Below, piece by piece: positions 1 to 6,223 of a stretch of DNA of 16,317 nt. Position 1 is the first letter of the stretch. Every line of letters begins with the position of its first letter. The position numbers and the translations under genes were made by a program. This DNA comes from an uncultured Coriobacteriales bacterium. GTDB lineage: Bacteria > Actinomycetota > Coriobacteriia > Coriobacteriales > UMGS124. The notes under the pieces are model-generated. The model searched no databases, was not told the DNA's origin, and saw only the letters and a program-made list of their open reading frames with translations. The stretch spans positions 1 to 16,317 of the forward strand of contig CABQHM010000070.1 of the NCBI GenBank assembly GCA_902464015.1, read 5' to 3'.

Positions 1-970
1 CGCCGACGAGCGTGTAGGCGCCGTCACCTGCGGCCTCGACGTCGGACCAGGAGAGGGCCGAGCCGTCCTGGGCCTGCGAGGAGCCGGTCGTGCAGGTGGC
101 CAGCACGCCGTCCGCGGCGGCCTTGACGCGCAGGGTGGCGGGGCCCGTCAGGCCGGAGACGGTGACGGTCGGAAAGTAGAAGCCCAGGCCCGTGTCACAG
201 GCCGAGAGCGCCGCCTTGGGTGCCTCCGAGGCCTGTGCGAGCGAGGGGTGCACCTCGCATGCCCAGGAAGAGCCGTCCCACAGGCCCACCCACGCGATGT
301 CGCACGCCTTGACGCCCGGCAGGGTCAGGGTGCCGTCCGAGACGGGGCTCAGGGTGACGGATGTGTAGCCGCCCTCGTCGGCGACCCTCGCCGCGGGCAG
401 GGCCGCCGCGAGGGTCGAGGCGTCAACTGACTTTCCTTCGGCGAGGTCGACCTCGAGGACCGCGCCCTCCGGCGCCCCCGAGACGGCGATCTCGAGCCAA
501 CCGGATGCCGCCGAGGCGACCTCGAGGGACGGGTCCGCGGCGGGTGCGGCGGGCTCCGTCCCCTGGGAGGGCGCGGGGTCCTCGGTCACGTCGGAGCCTG
601 CGGGGCCCTGTGACGGCTGGGCTGGGGACGCGCCGTCCTCCGACACGTCCATCCCGCCCGTGCCTGTCGCGGGGGCCGCGGGTTCTGCGGGCGCGGCGGG
701 GTCTCCCTCGGCGGGTGGGTCGAGGGACCCCGTCTCGTCTGAGGCGGGGTCGGAGGCCTCACCTCCCGTGCCTTCCTCCACCACGTCGAAGGATGCCGAC
801 GAGGCGTCCTCGGCCCACGCCATCTGCGCCCCGATGCCCGACAGGGGCGTCGAGAGCGCCAAGACCAAAGAGAAAATTGTCGAGGTAATTGCATGCATCA
901 TGTCGCGCCGGCTACGGCGCGACACCCCTGGCGGCGTTTTGGCCGACGGGGTTCCGCTGCTGTTCAGCAT
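1..970 (-). CDS. Large secreted acidic surface protein, N-terminal part (runs off left edge)
   Basis: The minus-strand frame is open from an ATG at 970 to the window edge, about 323 codons with no stop, so the 3' end lies outside. The start is set by a good ribosome site (GGAAGGAG, 6 nt before ATG). The product begins with about 22 residues rich in Ser and Arg (SRRSRRD), followed by a hydrophobic stretch at about residues 26-46 and an A-x-A-like site (AWA-ED, about 51-54): a long signal peptide. A low-complexity region rich in Pro, Ala, Glu, Asp, Ser and Gly runs to about residue 150. After it come beta-rich segments (for example GWLEIAVSGAP and TVTVSGLTGPATLRVKA) that look like Ig-like or fibronectin-like modules, though no family was recognised. 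Almost every codon ends in G or C. It is probably a cell-wall adhesin or matrix protein. The anchor, expected at the missing C-terminus, cannot be seen. Confidence 0.75.
   Translation of the reverse strand, partial: MLNSSGTPSAKTPPGVSRRSRRDMMHAITSTIFSLVLALSTPLSGIGAQMAWAEDASSASFDVVEEGTGGEASDPASDETGSLDPPAEGDPAAPAEPAAPATGTGGMDVSEDGASPAQPSQGPAGSDVTEDPAPSQGTEPAAPAADPSLEVASAASGWLEIAVSGAPEGAVLEVDLAEGKSVDASTLAAALPAARVADEGGYTSVTLSPVSDGTLTLPGVKACDIAWVGLWDGSSWACEVHPSLAQASEAPKAALSACDTGLGFYFPTVTVSGLTGPATLRVKAAADGVLATCTTGSSQAQDGSALSWSDVEAAGDGAYTLVG
901..924 (-). other. Perfect 10-bp inverted repeat with tetraloop inside the start of the surface protein gene
   Basis: The arms TGTCGCGCCG (901-910) and CGGCGCGACA (915-924) are exact reverse complements around a 4-nt loop. 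In the mRNA this forms a very GC-rich hairpin about 46-70 nt after the ATG, in the codons for the VSRRSRRDM segment just before the signal-peptide hydrophobic core. It may slow translation during export or terminate transcription early. No U-run follows, so a simple terminator is unlikely. Confidence 0.6.
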
Positions 971-1020
971 CGGTCTCTCCTTCCTTCCGCGCGCTGATTG
1001 GAGCAGCGCACTTCTGGTTT

Positions 1021-1080
1021 ACCTGCTTGCTGTTGTATGACCTGCTTGTATCGGGGCTCCTGCCCGACATGCCTCCTTAG
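1021..1080 (-). promoter_or_regulatory. Leader region with orphan Shine-Dalgarno, short upstream ORF and 9-bp direct repeats
   Basis: The leader carries a perfect AAGGAGG (about 1078-1072), but the only ATG nearby (1070) is one base downstream, too close for normal initiation. That ATG opens a frame of about 49 codons that overlaps the real start at 970 in another frame. A small hairpin (GGGC-AGGA-GCCC) follows, and CAAGCAGGT occurs twice, 19 bp apart (1048-1040 and 1029-1021). The layout could act in translational control, but none of it is proven. Confidence 0.3.
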
Positions 1081-1107
1081 AGCAGCTGTGAAAGAACTTA
1101 TGTGCGA

Positions 1108-1136
1108 ATCATAACGCCGACTGCGCGCGGTTGCAA
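1108..1136 (-). promoter_or_regulatory. Sigma70-type promoter for the secreted surface protein gene
   Basis: On the minus strand a TTGCAA -35 (1136-1131) and a TATGAT -10 (1113-1108) are separated by exactly 17 bp. Transcription would start near 1100, giving a leader of about 130 nt before the ATG at 970. The -10 matches consensus at 5 of 6 positions and the -35 at 4 of 6. Confidence 0.55.
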
Positions 1137-1159
1137 AGAACCAGACCGTGCGGCGCCGC

Positions 1160-1198
1160 CGGAAAGGGAAGGGCCGGGGGGCGGACCACCCTCGGCCC
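1160..1198 (-). terminator. Rho-independent-like terminator of the SLH protein gene
   Basis: On the minus strand GGGCCG-A-GGG and CCC-C-CGGCCC pair around an 8-nt loop (stem 1198-1189 with 1180-1171, one mismatch). A pyrimidine tail TTCCCTTTCC follows. It lies about 35 nt after the stop codon at 1233, and upstream of the promoter of the next gene, as expected for a terminator separating two units. Confidence 0.6.
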
Positions 1199-1232
1199 TG
1201 CGGTGCGGTCGGCTGTTCGATTGTCGGGGCGC

Positions 1233-2522
1233 CTATGCCCAGTAGCCCTCGGCGTCGTGGTGCACGGTCGTGTACTCCGCCTCGTGGTGGACAGTCTTGT
1301 ACTCGGCGTCATGGTGGACCGTCTCGTACTCGTCGGGGTGGTGGACCGTCTCGTAGTCATAGTCGACGTAGTACGAGGTAATCTTCACACCCTGCTGTAT
1401 AAGCTCCCAAAGATGGGCCTCCAGCTCTTCGCCCGTGTACGCGATGTAGCCGTCGTAGTGGCAGACGTAGTGCGAGCCGACGACGACCTGCTCCCACCAC
1501 TCCTCGCTCACGAGCACCTGCTCGTCCCATGTGTCTTTGACCAGGACCTGCTCGTCCCAGGCCTCGCTCACAAGCACTTGCTCGTCCCAGGCGGGCTTGG
1601 TCTCGTGCCAGGTCTTCTCGGCGGGTTTGCCGGCCTGCGTGCCCGAGTCCTCGGAGGGCTTGGAGGGCGACTGGGCGCCGGGGGCCGTGCCCGCGTCGGG
1701 CTTGGACTGTCCATCACCCTGAGACGGGGATACGCCCGTGGCGTCGGCCGAGGGCTTGGAGGGGGCTTGGGCCCCTGCGACCACATTGCGGAAGAGCACC
1801 GTGGCCATCTTCGCGAACTGGGCCCTGGTGGCGTTTTGCCAGGGGTTGGCCATGGGAACGCCGGTGGAGGTGTCGCCCGTGAGGACGCCGTTGGCGCACG
1901 CCCAGGACACGGCCTCGCGCGCCCACGCCGAGATCGCGTCCGCGTCGGCGAACCGGGACAGGCCCGAGCCCCCCGAGGCCCCGCACGCGGCCGCGGCTAG
2001 GCGCTGCATCATGGCCGCGAGCTCCTCGCGGGTCACCGGGTCGTCGGGGCGGAAGGTGCCTAGCGGGTTGCCCGAGGTGTCCCTGTCGCCCGTGACGACG
2101 CCGATGGCGCGGCAGTACTCCACGGCCGAGGTGTACCACTGCCCGGCCGGTACGTCAGAGAAGCTCGTGACGGCGCCGTATTCGGACGGCACCTTCGTGC
2201 TCAGGTCGGAGGGGTCGGCCCAGCGCAGGATGACCGCGCAGACCTGAGCGCGGGTGACCGTGTCCTCCGGGCCGAAGAGCCCGGTGTCGGCGTAGCCGCC
2301 CATGAGGCCCTGCGAGGTCACGTAGTCGATGTAGCCGCCTGCGACGTACCAGGTGGAGTCCGGCGTGTCGGGGTAAGGCACGGCCAGTGCCTGTGTGGGG
2401 GCGAGCGCGGGCAAGGCCGCCATACTTTGCGGCACGGCCGCCGTAGCACCTGAGACCAGGAGGGCCAGTGAGATGCCCGCGACGCAGGCCACCTTCCTCG
2501 CGTGTTGCCGTACCGTCTGCAT
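1233..2522 (-). CDS. SLH-domain surface protein with C-terminal WDEQVLV and YxTVHHxAE tandem repeats
   Basis: 429 residues. The ATG at 2522 is chosen because TTGGAGA lies 5 nt upstream; the open frame extends further 5' but those starts have no ribosome site. Order of parts: signal peptide with hydrophobic core at about 11-33; three S-layer homology domains at about 57-101, 119-176 and 188-246 (each with a WY/WA...A..y....G...G and F/NP/RPdd.vTRaq pattern); Pro/Ser/Lys linker 250-303; four 10-residue repeats of xWDEQVLVxx at 311-350; a segment VCHYDGYIAYTGEELEAH that resembles a degenerate C2H2-type finger; four 9-residue repeats YxTVHHxxE at 390-425; and the end GYWA. SLH domains are known to bind secondary cell-wall polymers, so the protein is probably held on the cell surface with the repeats exposed. 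The repeat function is unknown. Confidence 0.85.
   Translation of the reverse strand: MQTVRQHARKVACVAGISLALLVSGATAAVPQSMAALPALAPTQALAVPYPDTPDSTWYVAGGYIDYVTSQGLMGGYADTGLFGPEDTVTRAQVCAVILRWADPSDLSTKVPSEYGAVTSFSDVPAGQWYTSAVEYCRAIGVVTGDRDTSGNPLGTFRPDDPVTREELAAMMQRLAAAACGASGGSGLSRFADADAISAWAREAVSWACANGVLTGDTSTGVPMANPWQNATRAQFAKMATVLFRNVVAGAQAPSKPSADATGVSPSQGDGQSKPDAGTAPGAQSPSKPSEDSGTQAGKPAEKTWHETKPAWDEQVLVSEAWDEQVLVKDTWDEQVLVSEEWWEQVVVGSHYVCHYDGYIAYTGEELEAHLWELIQQGVKITSYYVDYDYETVHHPDEYETVHHDAEYKTVHHEAEYTTVHHDAEGYWA
1248..1355 (-). repeat. Four tandem 27-bp units encoding YxTVHHxxE
   Basis: Residues 390-425 of the SLH protein are four consecutive 9-residue units: YETVHHPDE, YETVHHDAE, YKTVHHEAE and YTTVHHDAE. 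The His pairs could bind a metal, but that is inference. The DNA copies differ at several third positions, so the repeat is old enough to have diverged. Confidence 0.85.
1473..1592 (-). repeat. Four tandem 30-bp units encoding xWDEQVLVxx
   Basis: Residues 311-350 of the SLH protein read AWDEQVLVSE, AWDEQVLVKD, TWDEQVLVSE and EWWEQVVVGS. The last copy is the most diverged. The period is exactly 10 residues. Confidence 0.85.
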
Positions 2523-2698
2523 GCCGTCTCCAATCGTGTCGTGCTGGGCTCGTTCGTCCCATGCCGCGATTCTAACCATGCTGACACCCGGATGCCACCA
2601 TGCGTTTACAAGTGAGGGGCGAGGGGAAGGATGCTTGCCGTAGGGGCGAAGGCTGCGGTCGGTATTTTCCTTTCGGTTTGCTCTGCCGTTTTTAAGTC

Positions 2699-3016
2699 TT
2701 ATCCTTCGGCCCGGCGCCCGTCCCGAAGGGGATGGCTGGTGATGTGCCAGCCGCCGCAGCGAGTACACCTGTACCAGTCGAGTTTGACTCCCCTGCTTGC
2801 TGATGCGACGATGCAGGCGTGGATGGCTCCCTCTTCCGTATCGTACCGATTCTTGGCGGCGCACGACCTTCCAAAAAAGCGGTCCTCCTCATACGGCGAG
2901 TGCCTCAGGGAGATCGTCTCACACCACCGTTCCTCCGCCTTTTGCCTGGCGGCACGGGCGCGTTCCCTGTGGTGCTTCTTTTGACGTTTTCTGGTCATCG
3001 GGTTGCTGCTTGACAT
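2699..3016 (-). CDS. Small basic zinc-ribbon protein
   Basis: 105 residues, starting at the ATG at 3016 with AGGGGA 5 nt upstream; an internal Met (2998) lacks a ribosome site. Residues 8-30 are a strongly basic helix (KRQKKHHRERARAARQK). Near the C-terminus C84-x2-C87-x3-H91-x3-H95 (YRCTRCGGWHITSH) forms a short zinc-ribbon-like motif. Small proteins with a CxxCGxWH motif are common as uncharacterised genes in phages, plasmids and actinobacterial genomes; their role is not established. A nucleic-acid-binding role is plausible from the charge and the motif. The gene stands alone, 176 bp upstream of the SLH gene on the same strand and divergent from the response regulator. Confidence 0.7.
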   Translation of the reverse strand: MSSSNPMTRKRQKKHHRERARAARQKAEERWCETISLRHSPYEEDRFFGRSCAAKNRYDTEEGAIHACIVASASRGVKLDWYRCTRCGGWHITSHPLRDGRRAEG

Positions 3017-3058
3017 GGGCTTCCCCTAATGGCTCTGCTGGGCCTGCTTGACCAGCCC

Positions 3059-3064
3059 ATTGTA
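3059..3064 (-). promoter_or_regulatory. Possible -10 box for the zinc-ribbon gene
   Basis: TACAAT on the minus strand (3064-3059), about 43 bp before the ATG at 3016. No convincing -35 sits at 16-18 bp, so the call rests on the -10 alone. Confidence 0.3.
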
Positions 3065-3240
3065 TTTACGGACCGGACATCAAATAACGGTATGGGAAGG
3101 CGCCACCTGAGAGGGCTCTGGGAGCCGCGAGCCGTGGAGGTACCGGGTTTGTTTGATGCATGTTGGTGAAAATCCTGAGTTGCCGAGCCATCTCCAATCG
3201 AACGTGTCACTGCTGGCCGCTTTGGCCTCTGCGCCAGATA

Positions 3241-3326
3241 ATAAGCGGCTCTCTGTTAGACCGCCGCTTATATGGTCCCGCTCCCAATGTCCCCAGAGAG
3301 ACTGGGGCGTGGAGAGCGGGGCGGTC
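3241..3326. other. Strong multi-stem structured element with two competing folds
   Basis: This is the main content of the 450-bp gene-free stretch 3017-3466. Stem P1 is ATAAGCGGC (3241-3249) with GCCGCTTAT (3263-3271), a perfect 9 bp. Stem P2 is CCCGCTCCCA (3277-3286) with TGG-A-GAGCGGG (3310-3320), 10 bp with one bulge. P3 inside it is CCCCAG (3291-3296) with CTGGGG (3302-3307). A competing 7-bp pairing, GACCGCC (3259-3265) with GGCGGTC (3320-3326), would break P1 and take a base of P2. This is typical of a regulatory RNA or an attenuator, but the strand and the transcript are unknown. The rest of the stretch shows only short unconvincing ORFs. Confidence 0.45.
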
Positions 3327-3428
3327 CTGGAGTGCTCGTTGGCTGCGCTGATGCGGGCCCCTATTTACTCATTGCTAAGGCAGGCGTCAACTGCAACGGG
3401 AGTGTTCGGCTCCACCCTGGTTTTGAGA

Positions 3429-3437
3429 TGCTACAAT
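3429..3437 (+). promoter_or_regulatory. Extended -10 promoter of the response regulator gene
   Basis: TGCTACAAT gives TG-n plus the hexamer TACAAT, a textbook extended -10 element that does not need a -35. The start would lie near 3444, about 23 nt before the ATG, and the ribosome site AAGGGGG lies in between. Confidence 0.5.
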
Positions 3438-3466
3438 TCCTCTGTTGCCAGCGAAGGGGGCGTCTC

Positions 3467-4225
3467 ATGGTTAAGGTGCTGCTTGTAGAGGACGATTCCT
3501 TTGTTCGCGACGTCCTGCTGTATTACCTTGAAAAGGAACAGTCCTATGAGGTGACCTGCGCGGCGACGGCTGGTGAGGCGCTCGCCAAAGCACGGGGGCA
3601 CTATGACGTCATCCTGCTTGACATTCTGCTGCCTGATGCCAGCGGGATTGATCTCTGCGCGCATCTTCGGGCCTGGCACGACTGCCCGATAATCTTTGTG
3701 AGCTGTCTCGATAACAGCGACACCATTGTCTCGGCTTTGGCAGCAGGCGGAGATGACTTCATCGTAAAGCCATTTGACAACAAAGTGCTTCACGCGCGCA
3801 TCGAGGCAAACCTTCGCCGTTGGTATGGGTCCCAATCTTCCAGGGAGAGCGGGACGATTGCCGCCGAAGGCCTTGTCTTGGGAGGGAAAAGGCATACGGT
3901 TGAGAAAAACGGCACTGAAATCAAACTGTCGGAAACCGAGTATCGTCTCCTGGAGTTTTTCATGTCAAATCCCAATCGGGGATTTACACCGCGCGAAATC
4001 TATCGCAGGCTTTGGGGTGAAGACGGCGGGGGCTCCACTTCGCGAACGGTGCTCGTTCACATTCATAACCTGCGGCAAAAAATCGAGGACGATCCGTCGG
4101 ACCCTCGGTACATAGTAACCGCCTGGGGTAAGGGCTACATGTTTCCGGTCAATGCGTCGGCGGCGCAGGACAAAGAAAGCGTCCCGGCACCGCCGACGTC
4201 CAACAACAAAAATATCCTGCTATAA
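3467..4225 (+). CDS. OmpR-family two-component response regulator
   Basis: 252 residues from the ATG at 3467, which has AAGGGGG 7 nt upstream; the frame is open further 5' but without a start signal. The receiver domain (about 1-118) has the acidic pair D9/D10, phospho-acceptor D52 (in ILLDILLPD), switch residue S79 and K101 (IVKPFD). A C-terminal winged helix (about 132-227) has the OmpR/PhoB pattern, including LSETEYRLLEFF, RTVLVHIHNLRQKIE and VTAWGKGYMF. The last 25 residues are a polar tail. The natural partner is the kinase at 6224-8068 on the same strand; the flavoprotein gene between them points the other way, its stop only 16 bp from this stop. The regulator probably controls that flavoprotein gene, which is inference. 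Confidence 0.93.
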   Translation: MVKVLLVEDDSFVRDVLLYYLEKEQSYEVTCAATAGEALAKARGHYDVILLDILLPDASGIDLCAHLRAWHDCPIIFVSCLDNSDTIVSALAAGGDDFIVKPFDNKVLHARIEANLRRWYGSQSSRESGTIAAEGLVLGGKRHTVEKNGTEIKLSETEYRLLEFFMSNPNRGFTPREIYRRLWGEDGGGSTSRTVLVHIHNLRQKIEDDPSDPRYIVTAWGKGYMFPVNASAAQDKESVPAPPTSNNKNILL

Positions 4226-4241
4226 GCTGCGTTGTTGCGGG

Positions 4242-5819
4242 CTACGCCTGACTCAGTGCATCTGCCGCTGCATTGGCGCCCGAAATGCGGCCGAAGGCCG
4301 TGCACTCGCCGAGGTTGCCGCCTCCGTTGTACGCGTCAGACCAGATGGCGCCCAGCTCGCCTGCGCTGTACAGGTGCGGAATCGGGTTGCCGTCGCGGTC
4401 TACGATGTGTCCGGTCTCGTCGCGAACGGGGCCGCCCTGGGTGTTGTACATCTGAATGCCGAGCTCGAGGGCGTAGAACGGGCCCTCGGCGATGGGGGTT
4501 AGCGTGTCCTCGGGGCGCAGGAAGCGAGCATCCTCGCCAGCTTCGCAGAACTCGTTCCACTTCTGGACGGTGGCAATGAAGTTCTCCTGGAAGGTGGTGG
4601 GGGCGTTGGGGCGCCGCACCTCGACGGGTAGCTGGTCGGCGAGCTTGTCTGCCAGTTCCTCAATGGTGTCCGCCACAGTGAACAGGCCCTTCTCAACCTC
4701 GTCGACGTTGCCTTCGCTGAAGACCGAGAGAATCTTGCCCGAGGCGAGGGAGGCGGAGTCAAGGATGAAGTAGCAGGGCAGAGGCGAGGGGTTCTGCTCG
4801 TAGCGTCCGGCGAAGGGGATCCGTCCGTGACGGGTTGGCTGGGTCTCGCAGGTGAAACGCTCGCCACTGGGACCCACATAGATGCCCATGCTTGCGGTTC
4901 TGATGGGCATGCCTCGGTCAGCGTCGGGAAGCTTGTAGCACCACAGGAAGCCGGCGGCGTTGCCCATGTGCCACAGTTCGGCGCCCGCCTCGACCGCCAT
5001 GACAATGCCGTCGCCGGTGTTCTCCAGAGAACCGTACGGAATTACATACGGCTCCTGCAGGTAATCCTGGACCATCTGCTGGTTGTTTTCAAAACCGCCG
5101 GTTGCCAGGACGACTGCCCCGGCGCGTACGAACTTGGATGCTCCGTCGACCTCGACTTCGACGCCGAGAATGTCCTGAGTTTGCGGATCCTGGACGAGAT
5201 GCTTGCCGGGTGCCGAGAACCACACGTCAATCAAGTCGCTGCGCTCGGCAACATTGTCTTGAAGGAGCGAATAATAGGCGCCATCAAAGCTGGAGCCACT
5301 CACGCAGTAGTAGAGCATGTGGCCGGCGCCGTCCAGTTCGGGGTACTCGCCCTTGCTGCGCCAAGGCTCGCCGCTGCCCTTGTAGTTGTCGAGGTTTTCA
5401 GGTTCGGCGCCCAGGAAGATGAGGTAGTCGCGCATGTCCTCAATGTGGTCGGCGTAAGCCTGGATGATCGCATCAGACGGGGTGCTAAACAACCCGCGCA
5501 GGCTCTTGTAGTACTTGAGGGCCTCCTCCTTGTCCTCGAAACACTGCAGGCCCTGGCCGCTGTACTTCGAGTTGCCGCCTTCGTGCCCTTCGGCGCACTT
5601 CTCAATCAAAAGGACCTTCGCCCCGTTGTCGGCCGCGTTGATGGCGGCGTTGGCACCTGCGGCACCGTAGCCCACGACAACGACGTCATACTCCTCGTCC
5701 CATGTGACCGCCTCTGGAGCAACGCTGGTCGCCGCAAAGGCGGGTGCGGCGCTTGCTGCGAGGGTAGCCCCCGCGACGGCGCCTGTGACGAACGAACGGC
5801 GAGATACTTGGGAAGACAT
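4242..5819 (-). CDS. Tat-exported FAD-dependent reductase (fumarate/urocanate reductase superfamily)
   Basis: 525 residues; the ATG at 5819 has a perfect AAGGAGG with a 5-nt gap. Tat signal at 1-30 (SRRSFVTG, Ala-rich core, AFA-A). The FAD dinucleotide fold begins at about 43 (VVVVGYGAAGANAAI, G50-x-G52-x2-G55), with E73 for the ribose and GGNSKYSG at 81-88. LATGGF (239-243) and NTGDG (267-271) are typical of the family. By eye, T329-R330 aligns with the catalytic arginine region of flavocytochrome c fumarate reductase (TTRD). The HTMGG histidine is replaced by N459 (NTQGG), and the C-terminal arginine motif is replaced by GGGNLGECTAFG (499-510). So it is probably a reductase of another organic acceptor outside the membrane, as for cgr2-type enzymes. 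It has no heme domain and no adjacent cytochrome gene. Confidence 0.9.
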   Translation of the reverse strand: MSSQVSRRSFVTGAVAGATLAASAAPAFAATSVAPEAVTWDEEYDVVVVGYGAAGANAAINAADNGAKVLLIEKCAEGHEGGNSKYSGQGLQCFEDKEEALKYYKSLRGLFSTPSDAIIQAYADHIEDMRDYLIFLGAEPENLDNYKGSGEPWRSKGEYPELDGAGHMLYYCVSGSSFDGAYYSLLQDNVAERSDLIDVWFSAPGKHLVQDPQTQDILGVEVEVDGASKFVRAGAVVLATGGFENNQQMVQDYLQEPYVIPYGSLENTGDGIVMAVEAGAELWHMGNAAGFLWCYKLPDADRGMPIRTASMGIYVGPSGERFTCETQPTRHGRIPFAGRYEQNPSPLPCYFILDSASLASGKILSVFSEGNVDEVEKGLFTVADTIEELADKLADQLPVEVRRPNAPTTFQENFIATVQKWNEFCEAGEDARFLRPEDTLTPIAEGPFYALELGIQMYNTQGGPVRDETGHIVDRDGNPIPHLYSAGELGAIWSDAYNGGGNLGECTAFGRISGANAAADALSQA

Positions 5820-5840
5820 ATGGGCCTCCTTGTGTTCACG

Positions 5841-5900
5841 GCACAAATCTGTGCGCTATGACGGACGTTCCCCTTTGATGCCCGTCACGGGCAGACTATA
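5841..5900 (-). promoter_or_regulatory. Control region of the flavoprotein gene: -10 box and two dyads
   Basis: On the minus strand TATAGT (5900-5895) is a good -10, with no clear -35. The leader of about 70 nt contains two perfect dyads: TGCCCG-TCA-CGGGCA (5879-5893) and GCACA-AATC-TGTGC (5841-5854), the latter 22 bp before the ATG. These could be operator sites for the neighbouring response regulator or small hairpins in the mRNA. The rest of the 404-bp gene-free stretch 5820-6223 shows no coding frame that I trust. Confidence 0.35.
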
Positions 5901-5966
5901 TCGTGGCCGTGTGTTAAGGCGCATTGACCGATTGGGGCGGGATAAGCTGCAAAGTGATCTTCAATG

Positions 5967-5981
5967 ATTAATGGTATTAAT
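5967..5981. promoter_or_regulatory. AT-rich symmetric site ATTAAT-GGT-ATTAAT
   Basis: Two copies of the self-complementary hexamer ATTAAT are separated by 3 bp, in an otherwise GC-rich region between the divergent flavoprotein and kinase genes. It is a plausible regulator binding site; nothing identifies the protein. Confidence 0.25.
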
Positions 5982-6158
5982 ATCGCGCTGTCTAACTCGG
6001 CAACGCAGAACAAGAAAACTGTCGAGGGGTCGCTCCGTGCGGTCTTTTTGGACGGTGGGGAAACATATTGCCCGATGTGTCCGTATAAGAACTTTATCCA
6101 GGGAAGTGGCAAATCTTAAGGACTATTATCTGGAAATGGGAGTCATTTGGGCGTTTCA

Positions 6159-6182
6159 TATAAAGGGCCCCGCGTTCGAACG
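6159..6182 (+). promoter_or_regulatory. -10 box and CGTTCGAACG palindrome upstream of the kinase gene
   Basis: TATAAA (6159-6164) is a good -10 but has no matching -35, which suggests an activator-dependent promoter. Just downstream is a perfect 10-bp palindrome, CGTTCGAACG (6173-6182), near the expected start of transcription, where a bound regulator could block or modulate initiation. Confidence 0.35.
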
Positions 6183-6223
6183 GGTTCTAAAGAAAAAGTC
6201 ATCTTCTGACCAAGGGGGGTTCC

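Noticed and set aside
361..888. 175-residue plus-strand frame, Arg/Pro rich
   Set aside because: It is antisense to the secreted surface protein, which has a signal peptide, ribosome site and consistent GC3 codon use. The Arg/Pro-rich product is typical of a shadow frame in GC-rich DNA.
1131..2000. 289-residue plus-strand frame
   Set aside because: Antisense to the SLH protein gene; its Gly/Leu/Val-rich repeats only mirror the tandem repeats on the other strand.
3153..3488. Short plus-strand frame before the response regulator
   Set aside because: It runs through the strong hairpins of the intergenic region, overlaps the regulator start in another frame, and has no motif.
4827..5861. 344-residue plus-strand frame
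   Set aside because: Antisense to the flavoprotein, whose Tat signal and FAD motifs are clear; no ribosome site and no family likeness.
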